Source: an uncultured Eubacteriales bacterium (GTDB taxonomy: Bacteria; Bacillota; Clostridia; Lachnospirales; Lachnospiraceae). Taken from it: 7,135 nt of DNA. Shown one piece after another: positions 1 through 5,445 of this stretch. The first letter of the stretch is position 1, and the number at the start of each line of letters is the position of its first letter. The notes below the pieces were generated by a model, which saw only the letters and a list, made by a program, of their open reading frames with translations, had not been told where the DNA came from and searched no databases. Both the position numbers and the translations under genes were made by a program. Location: contig URND01000135.1 of NCBI GenBank assembly GCA_900549105.1, positions 1-7,135 of the forward strand, written 5' to 3'.

Positions 1-65
1 CGTGGAAGACGTTCCCCTCCATGTTCACGGGCTGGATGCCGCTCTCCGAGGCCGAGAAGGAGCAT
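1..65. other. GC-rich segment not belonging to manA (probable chimeric or foreign end)
   Basis: Bases 1-70 are about 67% G+C, against roughly 40-45% for the rest of the window. The manA frame stays open here, but its translation is rich in Arg, Pro, Cys and Ser and does not resemble the part of ManA expected at this point. Coding-like composition appears instead in frame 3 (reading W-K-T-F-P-S-M-F-T-G-W-M-P-L) or in the antisense frame that shares the same wobble positions (containing G-I-Q-P-V-N-M-E-G-N-V-F-H). In both, almost every third position is G or C, as in a high-GC genome. I do not recognise either protein. The change lies between about 50 and 70. An assembly chimera at a contig end is the simplest reading; a real recombination junction is possible. 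Confidence 0.6.
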
Positions 66-609
66 CGGGGATGGCACAGTGGAAAAATATCTGCAAAAGA
101 TACCGGTAAAAAAGGATGATTTGTTTTATATAGAGGCCGGAACAATTCATGCAATTGGCGCCGGTGCGTTGATTGCAGAGATTCAGGAAAATTCCAATCT
201 GACCTATCGGCTGTATGATTACAATCGTGTGGGAAAGGACGGAAAAAAAAGAGAATTGCACATTGATAAGGCGTTGGATGCGGCGAATTTAAATGCCAGT
301 GCTGAGCCAAGACAGCCTCTGCGTGTGCTGAAGTATCGCCCGGGCTGCGCTTCGGAACTTTTGTGCCGCTGTAAGTATTTTGAAGTTCATCGGATGTTGG
401 TGAATACAGAGAGGTGCAGAGATATGGTAGATTATCAGGCGGACAGCAGTTCTTTCCGAGTTTTGCTATGTACAGATGGCTGCGGTGCCATTTATTTTGG
501 AGAAAAAGATTCCCTCTGTTTTTTTAAGGGGGACTGCATCTTTGTACCGGCAGATTCTGCGAAACTCAAAATTCATGGCCAGGCTCAGTTCTTGGATGTG
601 AGAGGGTAG
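61..609 (+). CDS. manA: Mannose-6-phosphate isomerase, class I (C-terminal part, 5' end missing)
   Basis: Cytosolic zinc enzyme that interconverts fructose-6-phosphate and mannose-6-phosphate, the entry to mannose catabolism and GDP-mannose synthesis. Recognisable ManA sequence begins at about base 61 (S-I-G-D-G-T-V-E-K-Y). Numbered from the GTG at 79, the diagnostic block AGTIHAIG lies at residues 20-27, where His24 matches the last zinc-ligand histidine of the family. It is followed by IAEIQENSNLTYRLYDY, where Arg44 matches the conserved active-site arginine. A C-terminal cupin-like domain completes the protein. Bacillus-type class I enzymes are about 315 aa, so roughly the first 130-140 residues, including the other zinc ligands, are absent. 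The GTG at 79 is an internal Val codon and should not be taken as a start. pgcA follows after 53 bases with no clear terminator or promoter between them, so co-transcription is likely. The sequence before about base 61 is probably not this gene. Confidence 0.88.
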   Translation, partial: SIGDGTVEKYLQKIPVKKDDLFYIEAGTIHAIGAGALIAEIQENSNLTYRLYDYNRVGKDGKKRELHIDKALDAANLNASAEPRQPLRVLKYRPGCASELLCRCKYFEVHRMLVNTERCRDMVDYQADSSSFRVLLCTDGCGAIYFGEKDSLCFFKGDCIFVPADSAKLKIHGQAQFLDVRG

Positions 610-662
610 TGCAGTATATATTTGAGAGATTTTATTTGGAATAAGCAGAAAGGGTAAAGAGT

Positions 663-2330
663 ATGGATTATAAAGCAGAATATGAGCGTTGGCTGAAAAA
701 TGTCGATGCAGATATGAAAGAGGAACTTAGAAAATATACTGCCCAGGAGATAGAAGATTCCTTTTATAGAAATCTTGCCTTTGGTACAGGGGGGCTCCGC
801 GGTACTATTGGCGCCGGAACAAATCGTATGAATGTTTATACAGTAGCAAAAGCATCTCAGGGATTGGCAGACTATTTGAATAAAAATTTTGATAATCCTT
901 CTGTCGTTATCGGTTATGACAGCCGGATTAAATCTGATGTGTTTGCAAAGATTGCCGCATCTGTTTTTTCTGCCAATGACATCGGGGTGAAAATCTGGTC
1001 TGAACTTCTTCCGGTTCCTACGGTTTCTTTTGCGACGAGATATCTTCATGCGTCTGCGGGAGTTATGATTACGGCATCCCACAATCCGTCAAAGTATAAC
1101 GGCTACAAGGTTTATGGAATGGACGGCTGTCAGATTACGACGGAGGCTGCAGAGGAGATTCTTGCGGAAATTGAGAAACTGGATATTTTTTCAGATGTGA
1201 AACGGATGGATTTTGATGCCGCCGTGGATGCCGGACAGATTACTTATATCCCCGATGAAGTTTTGACATTGTTTATTGATGAAGTGAAGAGACAGTCGGT
1301 TTTGTTTGGCGAAAAAATCAACAAAGATGTGGCGATTGTTTATAGTCCGCTGAATGGCACAGGGCTTGTTCCGGTTACCCGCACTTTGAAAGAGACGGGC
1401 TATACCAATATTACGGTGGTTAAAGAGCAGGAGCAGCCGGATGGCCATTTTCCGACTTGCCCATATCCCAACCCGGAGATTAAGGAGGCAATGGCACTTG
1501 GTATAGAATATGCCAAAAAGTATAATGCGGACTTGCTCCTGGCAACTGACCCGGATTGTGACCGAGTAGGTATTGCGGTAAAGAATTCAGAAGGAGAGTA
1601 TGTTTTGCTTTCAGGTAATGAGACTGGCTTGCTGCTGTTGGATTATATTTGTTCTCAGAGGACGAAGCATAAGAGGATGCCAGACAATCCGGTTGCAGTG
1701 AAAACAATTGTGACCATGGATCTTGCGGAGCGGATTGCGGAGAATTATGGTGTAGAAACCAAAAACGTGCTGACAGGCTTTAAGTTTATCGGCGAACAGA
1801 TTGGATTGTTGGAAAAAGCCGGCAAGGAAGAACGATATATTTTTGGCTTTGAAGAAAGCTATGGCTATTTGACGGGCACCTATGTTCGGGATAAAGATGG
1901 CGTGGATGCGGCTTATTTGATTTGCGAAATGTTCAGTTATTATAAGACAAAGGGAATTAGCCTTTTGGATAAACTGAATGAACTGTATGCGCGGTATGGG
2001 TACTGCCTGAATACACTTCATTCTTATGAATTTGACGGGGCAGCCGGTTTCTCAAAGATGCAGGATATTATGGAGAAATTTCATGGCGGCATGGATACGA
2101 TCGGCTCTCTAAAAGTACTGAAAGTCCTGGATTACTCTAAAGGGCTGGATGGTCTGCCGAAATCAGATGTATTAAAATATTTGCTGGAAGATAATTGTTC
2201 CGTGGTTGTAAGGCCGAGCGGTACTGAGCCGAAGCTGAAAACCTATATCAGCGTGAATGCCAAAAATCGGGAAGAAGCCGAAATTGTGGAAAAGCAGATT
2301 GTGGATAGCTTGAAAGAATATTTTCTATAA
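663..2330 (+). CDS. pgcA: Phosphoglucomutase / phosphomannomutase, PgcA-type (alpha-D-phosphohexomutase family)
   Basis: Cytosolic enzyme that interconverts hexose-6-phosphate and hexose-1-phosphate through a phosphoserine intermediate, supplying glucose-1-P and/or mannose-1-P for UDP-glucose, GDP-mannose and polysaccharide synthesis. The four family loops are intact: the catalytic TASHNP with phospho-Ser139; the metal loop DPDCDR at 296-301 (Asp296, Asp298, Asp300); the sugar loop GFEESYGY at 395-402; and the phosphate-binding RPSGTEPKLKTY at 517-528. The N-terminal GTGGLRG at 41-47 and the 555-aa length fit the PgcA/PGM2 branch. The ATG at 663 has AGGGT at 651-655, 7 bases upstream. The neighbouring manA suggests a hexose-phosphate operon in which this enzyme could take mannose-6-P onward, but the EESYG loop is that of glucose-type mutases. 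Sequence alone does not settle the preferred sugar. A strong terminator follows 26 bases after the stop. Confidence 0.95.
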   Translation: MDYKAEYERWLKNVDADMKEELRKYTAQEIEDSFYRNLAFGTGGLRGTIGAGTNRMNVYTVAKASQGLADYLNKNFDNPSVVIGYDSRIKSDVFAKIAASVFSANDIGVKIWSELLPVPTVSFATRYLHASAGVMITASHNPSKYNGYKVYGMDGCQITTEAAEEILAEIEKLDIFSDVKRMDFDAAVDAGQITYIPDEVLTLFIDEVKRQSVLFGEKINKDVAIVYSPLNGTGLVPVTRTLKETGYTNITVVKEQEQPDGHFPTCPYPNPEIKEAMALGIEYAKKYNADLLLATDPDCDRVGIAVKNSEGEYVLLSGNETGLLLLDYICSQRTKHKRMPDNPVAVKTIVTMDLAERIAENYGVETKNVLTGFKFIGEQIGLLEKAGKEERYIFGFEESYGYLTGTYVRDKDGVDAAYLICEMFSYYKTKGISLLDKLNELYARYGYCLNTLHSYEFDGAAGFSKMQDIMEKFHGGMDTIGSLKVLKVLDYSKGLDGLPKSDVLKYLLEDNCSVVVRPSGTEPKLKTYISVNAKNREEAEIVEKQIVDSLKEYFL

Positions 2331-2355
2331 ACAACAGATTTTGTAAACACCAGAA

Positions 2356-2408
2356 AAAGCGGGATTAATCACAAAAGAGTGATATATCCTGCTTTCTTAT
2401 TGTTTTTT
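2356..2408 (+). terminator. Rho-independent terminator after pgcA
   Basis: The left arm AAAGCGGGAT (2356-2365) pairs with ATCCTGCTTT (2386-2395), with one G-T wobble. After a 2x2 internal loop, ATCAC (2368-2372) pairs with GTGAT (2379-2383) around a six-base loop. A T-rich tract ending in TTTTTT follows at 2397-2408. It closes the manA-pgcA transcript and separates it from the accessory genes downstream. Confidence 0.85.
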
Positions 2409-2594
2409 GATACTGCCAATGATAGGAGGATAAAAAATATTTTAGCGGAACGGGAATTCAATTATAAATTTGTGGTTATGGATTGTGAAGTACAAGATGA
2501 TACGATTATTTTAAAGAAAGGTTCATATAGATTGGAAGAAATGACAGGAGTTTCCATTACATATCATAAATATCAAGAAGTTGTGTGTGAATAG
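2379..2594 (+). CDS. Small hypothetical ORF, AT-rich, start uncertain, possibly a gene remnant
   Basis: I do not recognise this product. The longest reading (71 aa) begins at a GTG inside the pgcA terminator stem, which makes that start unlikely. A perfect AGGAGG (2424-2429) sits further in, but the only in-frame codon at suitable spacing is ATT at 2439, a very rare start. The next in-frame ATG (2478) leaves only 38 residues. The tail is mixed charged and hydrophobic (I-I-L-K-K-G-S-Y-R-L-E-E-M-T-G), with no signal peptide or membrane segment. GC is about 29% over 2421-2580, well below its neighbours, suggesting transferred DNA. A decayed 5' end of a once-functional gene is the best guess; a chance ORF is also possible. 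Confidence 0.25.
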   Translation: MIYPAFLLFFDTANDRRIKNILAEREFNYKFVVMDCEVQDDTIILKKGSYRLEEMTGVSITYHKYQEVVCE

Positions 2595-2611
2595 GAAGTA
2601 GTGAAAATATT

Positions 2612-2629
2612 TTCGATGAATTAGTCGAA
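2612..2629. promoter_or_regulatory. Operator 1 of the toxin-antitoxin operon (18-bp palindrome)
   Basis: TTCGATGAATTAGTCGAA is an imperfect palindrome of the form TTCGA-N2-AATT-N2-TCGAA. It lies just upstream of the predicted -35 element. A second copy (16 of 18 bases identical, opposite orientation) is at 2667-2684. Phd/YefM and RelB-type antitoxins are known to repress their own operons by binding such palindromes, so an autorepression site is the natural inference. Confidence 0.6.
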
Positions 2630-2635
2630 TAAATC

Positions 2636-2664
2636 TTGATGTTTTACACAAGTTATGCGATACT
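2636..2664 (+). promoter_or_regulatory. Sigma-A-type promoter of the toxin-antitoxin operon
   Basis: TTGATG (2636-2641), a 17-bp spacer and GATACT (2659-2664). The TG at 2656-2657 one base before the hexamer gives an extended -10. Each hexamer matches consensus at 4 of 6 positions. Transcription would start near 2671, between the two operators. Confidence 0.55.
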
Positions 2665-2666
2665 TT

Positions 2667-2684
2667 TTCTACAAATTCATCGAA
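2667..2684. promoter_or_regulatory. Operator 2 of the toxin-antitoxin operon
   Basis: Read on the minus strand, this is TTCGATGAATTTGTAGAA, matching operator 1 at 16 of 18 positions. The perfectly shared 12-bp arms are 2611-2622 and 2674-2685. It covers the predicted transcription start and abuts the antitoxin ribosome binding site, so bound protein would block the promoter directly. The centre-to-centre distance to operator 1 is 55 bp, about five helical turns. Confidence 0.6.
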
Positions 2685-2690
2685 AGGAAG
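2685..2690 (+). promoter_or_regulatory. Ribosome binding site that fixes the antitoxin start
   Basis: AGGAAG at 2685-2690 is 7 bases before the ATG at 2698 but only 1 base before the in-frame GTG at 2692. The ATG is therefore the likely start. Confidence 0.65.
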
Positions 2691-2697
2691 TGTGGCT

Positions 2698-2970
2698 ATG
2701 CCTACGATTGCACCTGTTTCTGATTTGAGAAATTATGGTAATGTTTTGGAGAAAGTGGCGGTTGGTTCACCGGTTTATTTGACGAGGAATGGCCATGGCG
2801 TTTACAGCATCCGTGATATGGAAGATGAAGAAAACTTTCAAAAAGCAGAGGCTATGATTCGTCTGATGTGTGAACTCAATGCCGGCATCCGTTCGGCTGA
2901 GGGAGAAGGATGGATTTCTGAAGAAGATTTTCGCAGTCATTTTCATAACAGAAGGAATGAAAAGAGATGA
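2698..2970 (+). CDS. Type II antitoxin, Phd/YefM-like
   Basis: Predicted 90-aa antitoxin that neutralises the toxin encoded immediately downstream and represses the operon. The N-terminal part (residues 1-40: PVSDLRNYGNVLEKVAVGSP, then VYLTRNGHGVYSI) shows the Phd/YefM pattern: a short helix containing D-L-R-N-Y, a helix, then a beta-hairpin with T-R-N-G-H-G. This half normally dimerises and binds DNA. Residues 41-90 are charged and helix-prone, as expected for the toxin-binding tail, and end in a basic patch (HNRRNEKR). The ATG at 2698 is chosen over the GTG at 2692 on ribosome-binding-site spacing. The stop TGA overlaps the toxin ATG by 4 nt (ATGA), the usual translational coupling in such pairs. 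Two operator copies flank its promoter. Family assignment is by motif and context; the partner specificity is unknown. Confidence 0.8.
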   Translation: MPTIAPVSDLRNYGNVLEKVAVGSPVYLTRNGHGVYSIRDMEDEENFQKAEAMIRLMCELNAGIRSAEGEGWISEEDFRSHFHNRRNEKR

Positions 2971-3437
2971 ACTATTCAGTACGGTATACGCCGGAAGCTA
3001 TGCGTGACATGGATGCTGTAGGGGATGGCGTGTATGAAGTCTCAAAGAGTTATGATATTGCGGATTGGTATGTTGAAGAGTTTGCAGACACAATTGCAGC
3101 GAAAAAGACTTTTCTATTTTCTGGAATTCCGCTTGAATACCGTGGCTTGTTTACGGGTTTTTGTTCCGTGAATTACAAGAAATACAAAGCCTTCTATCGT
3201 GTGCGTGACGGTTACCTGGAAGTTATCAGAATTATTCTGATGAAGAGTGATTACATTAAAATGCTCTTGGAGAGCAAGAAGAATCCTTTGATGATTTTAA
3301 AGTCGAATCGGCATAAGAGAAAGCATCTATTGTATAAAAAGTGTGATAGGTGCTTTTTTTATGCCTTGCCGGGTCTGTCTGGACTTGGGGTTTACTGCCT
3401 ATATATAGGAGTCAGCTTGAAAAAGGGTTCTGGATAA
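2967..3437 (+). CDS. Type II toxin, RelE/ParE superfamily, with an aberrant C-terminal extension
   Basis: Predicted small toxin, either an mRNA endonuclease like RelE or a gyrase-targeting protein like ParE; sequence does not tell which. Residues 1 to about 101 match the fold: an N-terminal strand (NYSVRYTPEAMRDM), two helices with D-I-A-D-W-Y-V-E-E-F, a strand around F-S-G-I-P-L-E-Y-R-G-L, then central strands (VNYKKYKAFYRVRDGYLEVIRII) and K-S-D-Y-I-K-M-L-L at the end. Relatives are about 100-115 aa, but this frame continues to 156 aa. Residues 103-156 are basic, then hydrophobic and glycine-rich, unlike the family, and the frame crosses the operon terminator at 3317-3360. In the frame one base back, 3269-3316 reads GEQEESFDDFKVESA followed by TAA, so a 1-nt deletion near 3267-3270 probably removed the original end. 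The core may still be active. The start ATG overlaps the antitoxin stop. Confidence 0.75.
   Translation: MNYSVRYTPEAMRDMDAVGDGVYEVSKSYDIADWYVEEFADTIAAKKTFLFSGIPLEYRGLFTGFCSVNYKKYKAFYRVRDGYLEVIRIILMKSDYIKMLLESKKNPLMILKSNRHKRKHLLYKKCDRCFFYALPGLSGLGVYCLYIGVSLKKGSG
3317..3360 (+). terminator. Rho-independent terminator of the toxin-antitoxin operon, inside the extended toxin frame
   Basis: AAAGCATCTATTG (3320-3332) pairs with TGATAGGTGCTTT (3344-3356) over 13 positions with three G-T wobbles, around an 11-base loop. The 3' arm runs into eight consecutive T (ending at 3360, counting from 3353C onward). The hairpin begins directly after a TAA at 3314-3316 in the neighbouring frame, the position expected if that TAA was the original toxin stop. 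Confidence 0.8.
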
Positions 3438-3449
3438 ATCTGAAAAAAA

Positions 3450-3478
3450 TGGACTGGCAATAAAAGATGGTATATAAT
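3450..3478 (+). promoter_or_regulatory. Promoter of the AAA-ATPase/nuclease gene
   Basis: TGGACT (3450-3455), a 17-bp spacer and a perfect TATAAT (3473-3478). The start of transcription would be near 3485, giving a short leader before the ATG at 3521. It lies after the toxin-antitoxin terminator, so the downstream gene has its own transcription. It also rules out the longer in-frame start at 3467, which falls inside the promoter. Confidence 0.7.
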
Positions 3479-3488
3479 AGATTCAAAG
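3466..3488 (+). repeat. Promoter-associated near-repeat, copy 1
   Basis: GATGG followed by TATATAATAGATTCAAAG. With a one-base gap this is nearly identical to 5423-5445 upstream of the GH2 gene. The shared block spans the -10 hexamer and the predicted transcription start, and the two copies flank the AAA/nuclease gene. Confidence 0.5.
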
Positions 3489-3520
3489 TGAGAAGAACGA
3501 TGAAGGGGGCGTGTGGGAAT

Positions 3521-5224
3521 ATGTTAAAGAAATTGCCTGTAGGCGTGGATGGATTTGAGAAAATAAGAACGCAGGGTTTCTACTATGTAGATAAAACGAT
3601 GTTTATATCTGAGCTTCTGGAGAATTGGGGCGAAGTAAATCTTTTTACGCGTCCGCGGCGGTTCGGCAAGACGCTCATAATGGATATGTTAAAATCTTTT
3701 TTTGAGATTGGCTGCTGCAAAGAGTTGTTTGATGGTTTGAAGATTGCTCAGGAGCAGGAGCTGTGTGAACAGTATATGGGGCAGTTTCCTGTGATATCTG
3801 TGACATTGAAGGGTGTCAGCGGGGACAGCTTTTTGGCGGCGGCCAATGCAATGCGCAATGTTATTGGTAACGAGGTTCTCAGATTTGAATTTTTGCGAAA
3901 CAGTCAGCAACTCTCTGTTGCGGAAAAAGAAAAATATGCCCAATTGACGAGGATAAGTGAGGGAACAAAGGACAAGGCTATCTATGATATGTCGGATGCT
4001 GTTCTTGTTGAGAGCTTGAAAACCCTTTCACAATTGCTTGCTAAGCATTATGGAAAAAAAGTTATTCTTCTTATAGATGAGTATGATGTTCCGCTCGATA
4101 AGGCGTTTCAGGGTGGATATTACGAAGAGATGGTTTCTCTTATTAGAAATCTATTTAGCAATGCTTTGAAAACCAATTCGGATTTGTATTTTGCTGTCAT
4201 TACAGGATGCTTGCGTATCTCAAAAGAAAGTATTTTTACGGGTTTAAACAACTTGAATGTTATGACGATTACGGATGAGTATTTTGACGACAGTTTTGGA
4301 TTCACAGATGATGAAGTAAAAGGCTTGCTGTCATATTATGATAGAGAAGAAGCTATTGATACGATGCGCGAATGGTTCGATGGATATCAATTTGGAGGCA
4401 AGTCACTTTATTGCCCATGGGATGTCATCAAGTATACACAAGCTTTGCGTAGAAATAGAAAAAGTATACCGGAAAATTATTGGGCAAATACCAGCAGTAA
4501 TGATATGGTTCGCCTTTTTATTGATAAAGCAGATCAAACCACACGAAATGAAATTGAACGGTTGGTTGCCGGAGAATCCATTCAAAAAGAAATACGACCG
4601 GAATTGACATATCGAGAACTGGATGCCAGTATCGATAACCTTTGGAGCGTTTTATTGACTACCGGTTATTTGACGGCTGTGGAGCGTGTATCTGCTAAGC
4701 AATATCGGCTGGCGATTCCAAATGCCGAGATACGGGATTTGTTTATTACTCAGGTTAAAGACTGGTTCAAAGATACATCCAGAGCAGACTTATCCCGAAT
4801 CAAGAAATTCTGCGCAGCATTCCCGAAAGGGGACGTGAACCTGATTGAAGAGATGCTTCATGATTACCTGTGGGATTCCATCAGCGTGCGGGATACGGCA
4901 GTCAGAAAGAATATGAAAGAGAACTTCTATCATGGAATGGTCTTAGGCCTTTTGCAGAGCAGAGGTGATTGGCTGATAAAATCGAATGCTGAACTTGGGG
5001 AAGGATATAGTGATATCGTCATCTGCACGCCGGATAGGGTTGGGATTATTATCGAACTGAAATATGCGGACGATGGCAATCTGGAAAAGGGGTGTCTAAA
5101 GGCGCTTGAACAGATTGAGGATAGAAAATATGCGGTTGATTTGGAGCGTAGGAGAATGAATAAGGTTTTCAAATATGGCATAGCTTTCTGCGAGAAAGAA
5201 TGTAAAGTGGTGCTTGCTAAATAG
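3521..5224 (+). CDS. AAA-ATPase-like protein with C-terminal PD-(D/E)XK nuclease-like domain
   Basis: Predicted 567-aa cytosolic protein of the family that joins an AAA-ATPase-like domain (Pfam AAA-ATPase_like) to a PD-(D/E)XK nuclease-superfamily domain (PDDEXK_9). It is common and multi-copy in gut Clostridia and Bacteroidota, with no established function. From the N-terminus: KLPVGVDGFEKIRTQGFYYVDKT (residues 3-26), the family's typical opening; RPRRFGKT at 44-51, a variant Walker A with Lys50; VILLIDEYDVPL at 181-192, a Walker B with Asp186-Glu187; the conserved T-G-C-L-R-I-S-K-E-S-I-F block at about 228; W-F-D-G-Y-Q-F-G at 285-292; and the nuclease core with Asp498 (YSDIVI), Glu512-x-Lys514 (IIELK) and Gln531 (ALEQI). 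The ATG at 3521 is chosen because the protein family starts here; GGGGG at 3505-3509 is 11 bases upstream. ATG 3500 is an alternative. The frame is intact. It has its own promoter and terminator and sits beside a toxin-antitoxin pair, suggesting a mobile or defence-related role, which is inference. Confidence 0.88.
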   Translation: MLKKLPVGVDGFEKIRTQGFYYVDKTMFISELLENWGEVNLFTRPRRFGKTLIMDMLKSFFEIGCCKELFDGLKIAQEQELCEQYMGQFPVISVTLKGVSGDSFLAAANAMRNVIGNEVLRFEFLRNSQQLSVAEKEKYAQLTRISEGTKDKAIYDMSDAVLVESLKTLSQLLAKHYGKKVILLIDEYDVPLDKAFQGGYYEEMVSLIRNLFSNALKTNSDLYFAVITGCLRISKESIFTGLNNLNVMTITDEYFDDSFGFTDDEVKGLLSYYDREEAIDTMREWFDGYQFGGKSLYCPWDVIKYTQALRRNRKSIPENYWANTSSNDMVRLFIDKADQTTRNEIERLVAGESIQKEIRPELTYRELDASIDNLWSVLLTTGYLTAVERVSAKQYRLAIPNAEIRDLFITQVKDWFKDTSRADLSRIKKFCAAFPKGDVNLIEEMLHDYLWDSISVRDTAVRKNMKENFYHGMVLGLLQSRGDWLIKSNAELGEGYSDIVICTPDRVGIIIELKYADDGNLEKGCLKALEQIEDRKYAVDLERRRMNKVFKYGIAFCEKECKVVLAK

Positions 5225-5267
5225 TGAATAGAGAATACCAGAATAGCCCATTGGTAGTAATTCAATT

Positions 5268-5283
5268 GGCAGAGGAATCTGCC
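5268..5283 (+). promoter_or_regulatory. Hairpin that competes with the downstream terminator
   Basis: GGCAGA (5268-5273) and TCTGCC (5278-5283) form a perfect 6-bp stem closed by a GGAA loop. Its 3' arm is also part of the left arm of the terminator at 5276-5312, so the two structures cannot form together. Confidence 0.4.
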
Positions 5284-5312
5284 GGATGGAGAACAATCCG
5301 ATGGGTTTTTTT
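5276..5312 (+). terminator. Rho-independent terminator after the AAA-ATPase/nuclease gene
   Basis: AATCTGCCGGAT (5276-5287) pairs with ATCCGATGGGTT (5296-5307) with one C-A mismatch and three wobbles, around an 8-base loop. The 3' arm enters a run of seven T (5306-5312). The strongest part is CGGAT/ATCCG next to the loop. It lies 51 bases after the stop codon and isolates the gene from the GH2 unit. Confidence 0.7.
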
Positions 5313-5327
5313 GCTGGTTTTTGCTGG
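5308..5327 (+). repeat. Tandem duplication of a 10-bp unit
   Basis: TTTTTGCTGG occurs twice back to back (5308-5317 and 5318-5327), directly at the end of the terminator T-run. It is probably a slippage product and gives a second T-tract. Confidence 0.7.
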
Positions 5328-5382
5328 ATTTGATTTTGTCAGGGTTATGTCTGATTTGCAGATTTCGAGCTGTATTCGGTTC

Positions 5383-5404
5383 GATGCGCTTCATGCGGAG
5401 CATC
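5383..5404. promoter_or_regulatory. Possible operator upstream of the GH2 promoter
   Basis: GATGC (5383-5387) and GCATC (5400-5404) form an inverted repeat with a 12-base spacer that ends 3 bases before the predicted -35. The placement suits a sugar-responsive regulator, but five-base arms can arise by chance. Confidence 0.2.
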
Positions 5405-5407
5405 TCA

Positions 5408-5436
5408 TATACAGGCTGCCCGGATGGGTGTATAAT
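5408..5436 (+). promoter_or_regulatory. Promoter of the GH2 glycosidase gene
   Basis: TATACA (5408-5413), a 17-bp spacer and a perfect TATAAT (5431-5436). Transcription would start near 5443, giving a leader of about 70 nt before the ATG at 5515. Confidence 0.65.
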
Positions 5437-5445
5437 AGATTTAAA
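5423..5445 (+). repeat. Promoter-associated near-repeat, copy 2
   Basis: GATGGGTGTATAATAGATTT then AAAG; near-identical to 3466-3488. It contains the -10 and start region of the GH2 promoter. Confidence 0.5.

Noticed and set aside
585..1082. 165-codon open frame on the minus strand
   Set aside because: Lies antisense to the well-supported pgcA gene and shows Cys/Arg/Asn-rich, domain-free sequence.
3467..3520. Earlier start for the ATPase/nuclease gene at ATG 3467
   Set aside because: The codons lie inside the TGGACT-17-TATAAT promoter, and family members begin at the K-L-P-x-G segment, matching ATG 3521.
3656..3679. Atypical Walker A (RPRRFGKT instead of GxxxxGK[ST]) as a possible defect
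   Set aside because: This variant is the normal form in the AAA-ATPase-like/PDDEXK family, so it is not evidence of inactivation.
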